A stretch of 64,000 bases of DNA from an uncultured Christensenella sp. GTDB taxonomy: Bacteria; Bacillota; Clostridia; Christensenellales; UBA3700. The position numbers were made by a program, and so were the translations under genes. This document shows, one piece after another, positions 56,399 to 64,000 of this stretch (positions within the stretch are counted from its first letter, which is position 1; each line of letters begins with the position of its first letter). The notes beneath the pieces are model-generated. The model saw only the letters and a program-made list of their open reading frames with translations, made no database searches and had not been told where the DNA came from. The stretch covers positions 90,093 to 154,092 of the forward strand of contig CASDWJ010000005.1 of assembly GCA_949284695.1 (NCBI GenBank), in the 5' to 3' direction.

Positions 56399-57394
56399 AT
56401 GAGCAAGAAAAATTCTGTCGCAAGCGCAACCGAAACCGCGATGCAAGCGAGCGGATTGCCTTTGAACAACAAGAGCAAGTGGGAGAGCTGGAAGGATAAT
56501 TTCAAGAGGAGAGGCTGGATACTTGTGTTTATCCTGCCCGCGGTGATATACGTCCTCATCTTCTGCTATATCCCTATGTATGGCATACTCGTCGCTTTTC
56601 AGGACTATATGCCGGGCGATCCGATAATCGGAGAGGGTACGCAATGGGTCGGCTGGGAAAACTTCAGGACCTTTTTCTCCAACCCCAACTTCCTGACATA
56701 TTTCAAGAACACGTTTTTGCTGTGTATCCTCGGATTTATAGTCGGATTCCCGTTGCCGATAATCGTCGCGCTCCTTCTCAATTCGCTCAGATCGAAAAAG
56801 GCGAAGAAAGGACTGCAGATATTGTACTACGCGCCGCACTTCATATCGCTGGTCGTCATGGTCGGTATGCTCGAACTGATATTCGGCTCGGACGGACTTA
56901 TAGATCAGCTCAGCATTCAGGCGGGCGGCGACGTCAACGGGTTGCAGTTGTTCTTAAAGCCCGAAGCGTTCAGACCACTGTTCATATTCTCGGGCAACTG
57001 GCAGGACTTCGGGTGGTCGGCGATAATATACCTCGCGGCGCTTTCCGGCGTTGACCCGTCGTTGCACGAAGCGGCAAAGGTGGACGGAGCCTCGAGATTC
57101 AAGCGCATATTCAGCGTGGATCTTCCCGCGATCGCGCCGACGATAGTGATGCTGATGATACTTTCGGTCGGCAACCTGATGAACTGCGGTTACGAAAAGG
57201 TATTGCTTATGCAGACGGGCGGCAACCTTGAAACGAGTGAAATACTTTCGACTTACGTCTACACGTTCGGTCTTCTCGGCGGTCAGTACGGCGTAGGTAC
57301 CGCGGCGGGTCTGTTCAACTCGGTCATCAACGTCGTGTTGCTCGTGATCGCCAACTTCACGTCCAAGAAGCTCGCCAATCAGAGCATGTGGTAA
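56399..57394 (+). CDS. Carbohydrate ABC transporter permease, LplB type
   Basis: 331 residues, CUT1-type inner membrane permease with six predicted helices, beginning near residue 40 (GWILVFILPAVIYVLIF). The EAA loop is HEAAKVDGASRFKRIFSVDLP, which contacts the ATPase. GAGAGGGA precedes the ATG, 11 bases after the GH32 stop. Its partner follows. No ATPase gene is in the window, so a shared MsmK/MsmX-type ATPase elsewhere is expected. Confidence 0.94.
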   Translation: MSKKNSVASATETAMQASGLPLNNKSKWESWKDNFKRRGWILVFILPAVIYVLIFCYIPMYGILVAFQDYMPGDPIIGEGTQWVGWENFRTFFSNPNFLTYFKNTFLLCILGFIVGFPLPIIVALLLNSLRSKKAKKGLQILYYAPHFISLVVMVGMLELIFGSDGLIDQLSIQAGGDVNGLQLFLKPEAFRPLFIFSGNWQDFGWSAIIYLAALSGVDPSLHEAAKVDGASRFKRIFSVDLPAIAPTIVMLMILSVGNLMNCGYEKVLLMQTGGNLETSEILSTYVYTFGLLGGQYGVGTAAGLFNSVINVVLLVIANFTSKKLANQSMW

Positions 57395-57404
57395 GAGGTG
57401 GAAT

Positions 57405-58310
57405 ATGAATGCACAGGAACTCAGGATCAACGCAAAAAAGAATAAGATAACAGAGAGTAAGACCGATTATGTGTATTACGGAGTGTGCGCGTTCATTCTC
57501 GCGCTTCTCGCGGTCGTAGTCATATATCCGCTTTACTATATCGTAATAGCTTCGATATCCGATCCCGACGCGGTCATGACGGGCAAGGTCTGGCTTTATC
57601 CCGTAGAACTGACTTTTTCGGGTTACGGTCAGCTGTTCTACCGCGAGGATATATGGAGAAGCTATTTCAACACGATCGCCTATACCGTACTCGGCACTGC
57701 GTTCAACGTCGCGCTGACTATACCCGCAGGCTGGGCGCTGTCACGCGAATATCTGCCTTTCCGCAAATTCATCATGCCTTTTCTTATAATCACGATGTTC
57801 TTCGGAGGCGGGCTCGTGCCTTACGTGATACTGTGCCGTTCTCTCGGACTTTATCAGAATCCGCTGATCCTCATAATCGGCGGCGGCGTAAGCGTATACA
57901 ACGTATTTATGTGCAAATCCTTCTTCCAGTCCAACGTGCCCAAAGAGGTGCTCGAGGCGGGTATGATAGACGGAGCGGGGGAGATCAGGACGTTTTTCGA
58001 TATAGTCCTGCCCGTCGCCAAGTCGATCATAAGCGTCATGATACTTTTCTATGCGGTCGGACATTGGAACAACTATATCGACGCGTACATCTTCAGCATT
58101 GACGAGAGTTTTTATCCGTTGCAGACTTTACTCAACGGGCTTCTCGACGCCAATTCGGGCGGCGAAGGCGAGGTCGTTCTCGAGCAGATGAGGGCGGCTA
58201 CGCAGATAAAATTCACGTCGATAATCATAGCTACGATACCCATACTGATCATATATCCTATGGTCGAAAAGCACTTCGGGCAGGGCGTGCTCGTCGGCTC
58301 GTTCAAATAA
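57405..58310 (+). CDS. Carbohydrate ABC transporter permease, YtcP type
   Basis: 301 residues, second CUT1 permease: IVIASISDPDAVMTG, LSREYLPFRKFIMPFLIITM, EAA loop EVLEAGMIDGAGEIRTFFDI, and C-terminal IYPMVEKHFGQGVLVGSFK, the usual ending of this family. AGAGGTGG precedes the ATG. Pairs with the previous permease to import oligosaccharides. Confidence 0.94.
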   Translation: MNAQELRINAKKNKITESKTDYVYYGVCAFILALLAVVVIYPLYYIVIASISDPDAVMTGKVWLYPVELTFSGYGQLFYREDIWRSYFNTIAYTVLGTAFNVALTIPAGWALSREYLPFRKFIMPFLIITMFFGGGLVPYVILCRSLGLYQNPLILIIGGGVSVYNVFMCKSFFQSNVPKEVLEAGMIDGAGEIRTFFDIVLPVAKSIISVMILFYAVGHWNNYIDAYIFSIDESFYPLQTLLNGLLDANSGGEGEVVLEQMRAATQIKFTSIIIATIPILIIYPMVEKHFGQGVLVGSFK

Positions 58311-58326
58311 GCGCGGGAGGAAAAGG

Positions 58327-59940
58327 ATGAAAAAACTTATAATCATAATAGTTGCCGTAGTCGTCTGGATAGCCTGCGTGATACCGTTCGCGATGGGCAC
58401 GGTAAAAGCGAGCGACGGCGATCACGACTTCGTGGTGCTTGCGGTAAAAGAGGACGTCGTCAAGGATTACAACACTATGCCCGTGTTTGAAAAACTGGCA
58501 GACGAAACGGGGCTCGACGTTTACTGGACTTTCAACACGTCCATGCAGTATTCCAACAACCCCGACCCCGTGGGCATAAACGGTATCGACGCGATCTACC
58601 ATTCCGGTTTTTCCAACCTCAAGCTGTACGATTACGGCAGGAGGGGCAGGATAATCGCGATCGACGAATACATTGACAGCATGCCCAATTTCAAGAAGAT
58701 CCTCGAAGACCGTCCCGATATCGCCGAAGCGCTCAAATCTCCCGACGGACACATCTATTCTTTGCCGAGAGTGGAGGAGATGGGGCTCAAGGCGTATCCC
58801 AACATCCTGTTCATCAACAAGTCGTGGATAGAAAAGCTGATCGACAACGGGCAGATGCCTTCTTCTGTCAAACTTTCAAAAGAAGATCTGACAGACGGTC
58901 TCGACCTCAGCCGCGACGAGTTCAAGGAGATAATCCGTAAGTTCAACGAGCTGGATATGGACGGCGACGGAAGCACCACCAACGAAGTGCCTCTCGCGTT
59001 CGTCAGCGGCAACTGGCAAGGCAACGAGTCTGATTTCATCGCGTCTTTCGGCGTTCCCGAAAACAAAGAGCACAAGACGATTGTCAACGACAAAGTAGTG
59101 TTCACGATAGAGGACGAAAACTGGTTCAGGGCAATATCCGAGATGAACGAGTGGTTCAGAGAAGGTCTGATACGTTCCACTTCTTTCACGCAGAGTCAGG
59201 ACAGCTTCCTCGCCAACGGTCAGGACGGCAGATACGGCGCGTTCTACTGGTGGGAGAAAGAGACGGTCGTCGCCAATCCCGACGATTACATCATTGTGCA
59301 ACCGCTCAAGGACGACGACGGCAACCGTTACGTCGGCGTGAGCAACGAACTCGAGGTCGAAAAAGGAGAATGCGTGATACTGAGTTCGTGCGAAGACCCC
59401 GAAGGGCTTCTCGGATACTTCGACAAGTTCTTCGAGCCCGACTATTCGGCTCAGCTCAACTACGGCTCGATCGAGTCGGGCGCCTTTCTCAGAGAAAAGG
59501 TGGACGGCAAGCTGATCCCCAACGACGATCACGGCGAGCAGAGCGCGGACGACTTCCGTATGAAGAACGCGCCTTACGGAGTGGTTTATCTGACAGAGAA
59601 CGAATGGGAGAACAACGTGCAGATGGAATCGCGTGCGGTACTCAGGCTCGAGAGACTTGAGCTTTACGTCAAGCCGTATTCGTATGAGGGCGCGCGCGGA
59701 ATACCCAATCTGAATTATACTGAGCAGGAACTCAAGGATCTCAATGCCTACGAGTCGTCGCTCGGCAACAACATCACCAAGTGGATGACCAACGCGATCA
59801 TAGGTTCGAGCGCTCCGACGAGGGAATCGTGGCAGAGCTTCCTCAACGAAAACAGGACCGCGATCGAGCAGATAAAGGCGATAAATCAAAAGGCGTACGA
59901 CCGCTATCTTGAGGCGCTCAAGGCGGAGGAGAGTCAATGA
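58327..59940 (+). CDS. Extracellular solute-binding protein of the CUT1 importer
   Basis: 537 residues, large type 1 sugar-binding protein of the kind paired with LplB/YtcP permeases. N-terminal hydrophobic helix (~3-24). The lipobox is not typical (WIAC), so it may be cleaved at a later site (VKA) or stay helix-anchored. Features: LPRVEEMGLKAYPNILFINK, DMDGDGSTTNEVPLAF (an EF-hand-like acidic loop seen in this subfamily), YWWEKETVVANPDDY. GGGAGGAAAAGG precedes the ATG; the stop overlaps the next gene as ATGA. Confidence 0.9.
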   Translation: MKKLIIIIVAVVVWIACVIPFAMGTVKASDGDHDFVVLAVKEDVVKDYNTMPVFEKLADETGLDVYWTFNTSMQYSNNPDPVGINGIDAIYHSGFSNLKLYDYGRRGRIIAIDEYIDSMPNFKKILEDRPDIAEALKSPDGHIYSLPRVEEMGLKAYPNILFINKSWIEKLIDNGQMPSSVKLSKEDLTDGLDLSRDEFKEIIRKFNELDMDGDGSTTNEVPLAFVSGNWQGNESDFIASFGVPENKEHKTIVNDKVVFTIEDENWFRAISEMNEWFREGLIRSTSFTQSQDSFLANGQDGRYGAFYWWEKETVVANPDDYIIVQPLKDDDGNRYVGVSNELEVEKGECVILSSCEDPEGLLGYFDKFFEPDYSAQLNYGSIESGAFLREKVDGKLIPNDDHGEQSADDFRMKNAPYGVVYLTENEWENNVQMESRAVLRLERLELYVKPYSYEGARGIPNLNYTEQELKDLNAYESSLGNNITKWMTNAIIGSSAPTRESWQSFLNENRTAIEQIKAINQKAYDRYLEALKAEESQ

Positions 59941-60641
59941 GAGGGTTGCAAAGGCTGGGAGAATATCTGTGGGAATTTTTCGTCGTTACCGCGCTCGTGG
60001 CGGTGTCGGCGGTGACGGTATTGCCGTTTTTCCCGGTGACGGTCGGGCTTGCCGATTATTTCGGCAAAGACTTCGGGACGCGCGCTTTCAGAGATATTTT
60101 TTCCTCCATTGCAAAAAACGCGAAAATCGTTGCGGCATATACGCTTTTTCAGCTGGTCGCGATAATTTTCCCGGTGCTCAACGTGTTCTTTTTCAATACG
60201 CATCCCGAAGCGTCCAACGCGATCGTACTCGGCATAAGCTACGCGGTGCTCGCGATAGGGTGTCTGTTCGCGATAACGGCGCCGACGGTGATAGCCAATA
60301 TGAACGTCACGTTTTTCCAGCTTCTCAAAAATTGCCTGATACTTTTTTCGGGCGGCTGGTCAAACGGGATACTTGCGGCGATATGCGTCGCGGGCGTGGC
60401 GGCTCTTGTGATCTTCTATCCGTATGCCGTGGCGCTGACGCTGTACGCGGTGCCGCTTGTTGTGACTAAGCTCATGAGAGAAAACTTTCTCAGACTCAAG
60501 GCAAAGGCTCTCGGCACTTCGGTGTACGAATTGAAACAAAGAGAAAAAAGAGACGATTATCTCGACGAATACGGTAAAATAAAAAGAGATCCGCAAAACG
60601 GACGGAACGGAGAAGACGACAATGAAGAAAAACACAATTAA
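59937..60641 (+). CDS. YesL-like (DUF624) membrane protein
   Basis: 234 residues with five or six predicted membrane helices and a charged cytoplasmic tail. The N-terminal LGEYLWEFFVVTALVAVSAV and VTVGLADYFGKDFG resemble YesL/DUF624 proteins, which commonly accompany LplB/YtcP sugar importers; their role is not established. Starts by ATGA overlap and ends inside the next gene (20-nt overlap). Confidence 0.82.
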   Translation: MRGLQRLGEYLWEFFVVTALVAVSAVTVLPFFPVTVGLADYFGKDFGTRAFRDIFSSIAKNAKIVAAYTLFQLVAIIFPVLNVFFFNTHPEASNAIVLGISYAVLAIGCLFAITAPTVIANMNVTFFQLLKNCLILFSGGWSNGILAAICVAGVAALVIFYPYAVALTLYAVPLVVTKLMRENFLRLKAKALGTSVYELKQREKRDDYLDEYGKIKRDPQNGRNGEDDNEEKHN

Positions 60642-62280
60642 GATCGCGATAATTATCACGGTTGCGGCGTTGTTGCTCGCGTCGGTATTGATCGGTTGCG
60701 ACGAGGAGACGGAAAATTCCGCGCCGCAGGTGGACGGAGCGCACGATTTCGACTGCATCGTCGATACCCCCGTGGATCTTCTCGACGGGGTCGCCGCTCT
60801 CGACGACGAGGACGGGGATATCACTCCCGGTATGGTGATCACGATCACTCCCGAGGCGGAGATAAGAGACGACGGCTATGCCGTTTTTCCCGAAGAAGGC
60901 AATTATCGCGTCACATATACCGCAAAAGACAGCGCGGGCAGCAGTACGAGCGAGAGCGTTATCGTAAGCGCGGTCGAAAGAGAACTCTATATGGATTTCA
61001 GCGAGGTCAGCGGGTTTAAATGCACTACGTCCGGCGGCGCGGTGCTGACCGACAACGGTATGTACGACGGCGTTTACCGCATAAAGGCGAGCGGAGCGGA
61101 GATCGCCGAGGACGTAAGCCTCAGCAGAGATTTTACGCTCACAGGCGGCGAAGAATACAGATTTTCTTACCGCTATTACAGCAGCAAGGCGGGCAGAGTC
61201 ACCGTGACCGCGGACGGAGAGCCTTTTGCGGTCAAGGAGATATTCAAGGGCGAAAACGTCCTCGGATTCTCCTATGTGCCGATAGACAAAGGAGAGAGCG
61301 CGGCGGTGGAGATATCCGTGCTTCTCGGCGCGCTCGAAGAATTCGAGTTCTATCTGCTCGGCGCGGAGTATACTTTCGCGCAGAACATAGACGGAGAGCA
61401 GTTGGAGAACTTCTCTCTGGCGGGCAGAGTTCAGGGCAGATTCGACGGGACGAACGGCAACGCGTGGGTCTCGGACGACGGAAAGGCGGCTACGCTCGAA
61501 GTCACTTCGGCTGACGAACACGACATCTGGCGCGGAGGTATGTTCATCGATACGGGTCTCACGGTTTCAGCGGGAGTGGAATATACCGTGTCTTATACTG
61601 TCGTCAGCAGTGAGGCTAAGCCGTTTGAAGTTGTCTTGCAAAGAGATCAATGGAATGAGATAAAGTTCGACACGTATTCGACGGGCGACGCGACTACGGC
61701 AAGCCGCGTGTCGCGCACGTTTGTTCCCGACGCCGCAAACGCGGGCGCTTTCTGGATATACGTGCAGTCGGGCACCGAAGTCAACAACATAACGATTTCC
61801 GATCTCAGCGTGGTCGCGAAATCGGACGGCAGCAAGACCGAAGTCATCACGCTCAAGGATTTCGTATCCGCTCAGGCAGACGGCTACGAAGGCGTATTGC
61901 ATACTTTCGGCGGCAGCTTCACATACACGATCCCGTCGTTTGCTCCTACCGACTGGCAACAGCAGGTGATAGGACCCGAATTTTACGTCGGCGGCAGCGG
62001 CGAAAATTATGTCGTGACGTTCAAAGCCAAGGCGAGCAGACCCGTCGTCACCATCTTTGCGGCGGTCGTATACGGCGGCTGGGATCCGACGTGGATATGG
62101 TCGAAATTTACGATCACCGAAGACGAGCAGGTGTATACCTTCTTCTGCAATTCCGCGGGCGGCAACAGACTCAACAACTTCGTCTGGCAGTTCGGCTCTC
62201 AGGCGAATCAGGCTTATAACGACGTGAAGATAGAAATAAGCGACGTGAAAATTTCATATAAGGACGCAACTTTGGACTGA
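60622..62280 (+). CDS. Surface lipoprotein with Ig-like and jelly-roll carbohydrate-binding-like domains
   Basis: 552 residues, exported: signal peptide with lipobox VLIGC (Cys ~26), a DUF5011-like Ig domain (~40-115; DDEDGDITPGMVITI, YRVTYTAKDSAGSS), then two or three jelly-roll domains resembling CBM4/CBM-type modules (~120-250, ~255-405, ~410-552; Trp-rich YGGWDPTWIWSKF). No catalytic domain. In a fructan operon it likely holds substrate near the importer (inference). CGGAGAAG precedes the ATG inside the yesL-like gene. Confidence 0.82.
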   Translation: MKKNTIKIAIIITVAALLLASVLIGCDEETENSAPQVDGAHDFDCIVDTPVDLLDGVAALDDEDGDITPGMVITITPEAEIRDDGYAVFPEEGNYRVTYTAKDSAGSSTSESVIVSAVERELYMDFSEVSGFKCTTSGGAVLTDNGMYDGVYRIKASGAEIAEDVSLSRDFTLTGGEEYRFSYRYYSSKAGRVTVTADGEPFAVKEIFKGENVLGFSYVPIDKGESAAVEISVLLGALEEFEFYLLGAEYTFAQNIDGEQLENFSLAGRVQGRFDGTNGNAWVSDDGKAATLEVTSADEHDIWRGGMFIDTGLTVSAGVEYTVSYTVVSSEAKPFEVVLQRDQWNEIKFDTYSTGDATTASRVSRTFVPDAANAGAFWIYVQSGTEVNNITISDLSVVAKSDGSKTEVITLKDFVSAQADGYEGVLHTFGGSFTYTIPSFAPTDWQQQVIGPEFYVGGSGENYVVTFKAKASRPVVTIFAAVVYGGWDPTWIWSKFTITEDEQVYTFFCNSAGGNRLNNFVWQFGSQANQAYNDVKIEISDVKISYKDATLD

Positions 62281-62285
62281 CAACT

Positions 62286-63641
62286 ATGAAGACATTGAAA
62301 GAGATCAACGCGTATATCGGAGAAAACAAGGCGGGCATAGATCCCCGCTTCAGACAAAAATACCACATGATGCCGCCGGTCGGCTGGATGAACGACCCCA
62401 ACGGGTTGTGCGTGTTCAACGGAAAGTATCATCTTTTCTATCAGTACAATCCGTTTGACGTAAAGCCCGGCGTGATGCTGTGGGGACACTTTACGTCCGA
62501 GGATCTGATAAAATACGTCGACGAACCCGTCGCGATCGCTCCCGACGCGAAACACGACAGCATTTTTTCGGGCGGCGCGACAGAAACGGACGAAGGTTTG
62601 TGTGCCGTGTTCACTTTGCACCACGAGAGCGCGTTCGTCAAGAGAGAGGAGACCTTCGTCGCTTATTCCGCCGACGGAGTGACGTTCGGCGAGAAGAAAA
62701 AGGCGTTCGACAACGAGGGACTGCCGGGATATATCAGCCGCGCGGATTTCCGCGACCCCTGTCCCGTAAAGCGAAACGGCGAGTATTTTGTCTTTCTCGG
62801 AGGGAAAGACGTGCGCACGGAAAGCGGCGTTATCGTCGTACTCGGCGGCAAAGACCTTTCCCGACTCGAGTACAGGTTCACCATAGGACCGTTTTACGAG
62901 CTGGGCGATATGGGCGAGTGCCCGTCGCTGTGCAGAGTGGGAGACAAGGACGTGTTCGTCGTGTCGGGTTGCAACGTGAAAGAGCGCGGCAACGACTTTA
63001 TGAACGTAAATTCGAGCGTGTTCATAGTCGGCAACGTCGATTTCGAAAAGGGCGGAATGAAAGTCGATCTGATAAAAGAGATAGACAAGGGCGACTGCTT
63101 CTATGCGCCGCAGTTCGTCAACGGCGCGCAAAAGCCCGTGATGATAGGCTGGCAGGAGATGTGGGGCAAACCTTATCCCACGCAGAACGACAGAGACGGC
63201 TGGGTGGGAGCTTTCACGATACCGCGCGAGATCTCTCTGAGAGACGGAGACGTGTTCCAGACGCCGGTGAGCGAGCTCGACAAATATTGTCTGCCTTACG
63301 TCGGCGACGGAGTGCCGCGTTGCGCGCGTCTCAGACTCAGACTTACGGGAGACGGCAAAGTCACGTTCAGAGGAAAGGACGGAGAGTTTTCCGTCGGCAG
63401 CGCGTCGGGTCGGGTATATCTCGACACTACGCTTTCAAACAATATGAACGGTTGCGTGAGAAAAACCAACGGCAGATACACCGATTGCGAAGTGCTCGTA
63501 CTCCTCGACGTATCGGGTGTCGAAATATTCGTTGACGGCGGTAGAGAGGCCGTCAGCAGCAGAATTTACATAGACGGCGGGTTGTCGCTTGAAACTGTCG
63601 GCAAAGCGGAAATATCAGCCGTGGAAAGGGTGGACGTATGA
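62286..63641 (+). CDS. Cytoplasmic GH32 beta-fructofuranosidase
   Basis: 451 residues, no signal peptide, so it acts on imported fructo-oligosaccharides or sucrose (or sucrose-6-phosphate). GH32 motifs: nucleophile Asp37 (GWMNDPNGL), Arg156-Asp157-Pro158 (DFRDPCPV) and acid/base Glu211 (GECPSL); C-terminal beta sandwich ~330-451. Five bases after the lipoprotein gene; only a weak, distant AAGGA ribosome site, so coupling is likely. The stop overlaps the next gene as ATGA. Confidence 0.94.
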   Translation: MKTLKEINAYIGENKAGIDPRFRQKYHMMPPVGWMNDPNGLCVFNGKYHLFYQYNPFDVKPGVMLWGHFTSEDLIKYVDEPVAIAPDAKHDSIFSGGATETDEGLCAVFTLHHESAFVKREETFVAYSADGVTFGEKKKAFDNEGLPGYISRADFRDPCPVKRNGEYFVFLGGKDVRTESGVIVVLGGKDLSRLEYRFTIGPFYELGDMGECPSLCRVGDKDVFVVSGCNVKERGNDFMNVNSSVFIVGNVDFEKGGMKVDLIKEIDKGDCFYAPQFVNGAQKPVMIGWQEMWGKPYPTQNDRDGWVGAFTIPREISLRDGDVFQTPVSELDKYCLPYVGDGVPRCARLRLRLTGDGKVTFRGKDGEFSVGSASGRVYLDTTLSNNMNGCVRKTNGRYTDCEVLVLLDVSGVEIFVDGGREAVSSRIYIDGGLSLETVGKAEISAVERVDV

Positions 63642-64000
63642 GATTAAGAAAATTGGTTGCGGTCGCGTTGGCGGCTCTGGCGCTCTGTATGACCTTCGTC
63701 GCGTGCGACGACAAGGAAAACGAAAAGGATCTGTCCGCGTCGGTATTTCCCGTCTCGTCCTATAACGAAACGGTCGGGGTGACGATGGGCGACGTGATGC
63801 CGTTTTACGACGACGGCGTTATGAACATCTACCATCTGCAGAACAGCAGGGGAACTCTCAGCACGTATTATCATCCTATATCGAGGCTGACGACTACCGA
63901 TTTTCTGCATTATACCGACGAGGGAATAGCGATCCCGTTTGAGGAAAATTACAATTCTCCCGACGCGGCGATAGGCACGGGCTCTTTTATCAAGGACGAA
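63638..64000 (+). CDS. GH32-like beta-propeller lipoprotein (3' partial)
   Basis: First 121 codons only; the frame runs off the right edge. Signal peptide with lipobox FVAC near Cys22, then a propeller start GVTMGDVMPFYDDGVMNIYH followed by YYHPISRLTTTDFLHYTDEG. This arrangement resembles GH32/GH43-like proteins of sugar loci in which the blade-one Asp is within GDVMPFY. Catalytic competence cannot be judged from the fragment. ATGA overlap with the preceding GH32 gene. Confidence 0.78.
   Translation, partial: MRLRKLVAVALAALALCMTFVACDDKENEKDLSASVFPVSSYNETVGVTMGDVMPFYDDGVMNIYHLQNSRGTLSTYYHPISRLTTTDFLHYTDEGIAIPFEENYNSPDAAIGTGSFIKDE

Overview
The window is a chromosomal segment of a Gram-positive, anaerobe-type member of the Firmicutes (class Clostridia). 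The inference rests on gene order: hrcA-grpE-dnaK-dnaJ-prmA-rsmE-mtaB, yicC-gmk-rpoZ-coaBC-priA-def-fmt-rsmB-rlmN-rsgA-rpe, and spoVM-rpmB(reverse)-asp23-dak-recG. A CIRCE operator and a 27-codon spoVM gene, too short for normal gene calling, also fit. SpoVM points to a spore-forming lineage. Coding DNA is fairly GC-rich. Secreted proteins are lipoproteins or carry a C-terminal membrane anchor, and the last 15 kb is a fructan-utilisation locus, so a gut or rumen habitat is plausible (inference).

Layout. 1-5.4 kb: phosphate uptake and sensing (a PstC-PstA fusion cut by the left edge, pstB, phoU, a PhoB/PhoR pair), largely coupled by ATGA overlaps. 5.6-10 kb: hpf, a GNAT acetyltransferase and a large divergent surface lipoprotein. 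10.1-18.8 kb: CIRCE-controlled heat-shock operon, then translation-related methyltransferases, a HIT protein and rpsU. 19-23.8 kb: a small unknown protein, pcrA, ligA. 23.9-34.3 kb: one long, mostly overlapping housekeeping operon from yicC to rpe. 34.35-35.5 kb: an AT-rich island with no convincing protein gene but with a strong terminator, long inverted repeats and a 10-bp-unit repeat. 35.5-40.7 kb: spoVM, rpmB, asp23, dak, recG. 40.9-47.6 kb: histidine operon hisZGDBHAF plus hisIE with its own promoter; hisC and a histidinol-phosphatase gene are not present. 47.8-48.6 kb: an unknown protein ending in an FtsK-gamma-like winged helix. 48.7-64 kb: LacI regulator, Cys-repeat lipoprotein, membrane-anchored GH32 fructanase, two CUT1-type permeases, a solute-binding protein, a YesL-like protein, a jelly-roll lipoprotein, a cytoplasmic GH32 and a GH32-like lipoprotein cut by the right edge.

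The most unusual observation is a recurrent promoter architecture. For five transcription units (GNAT, the 6.9-kb lipoprotein, prmA, asp23, recG) a good -35/-10 pair with exactly 17-bp spacing sits so that the -10 hexamer ends 6 nt (once 7 nt) before the start codon, with no Shine-Dalgarno sequence. These genes should be transcribed as leaderless mRNAs. Neighbouring operons in the same window use ordinary Shine-Dalgarno leaders.
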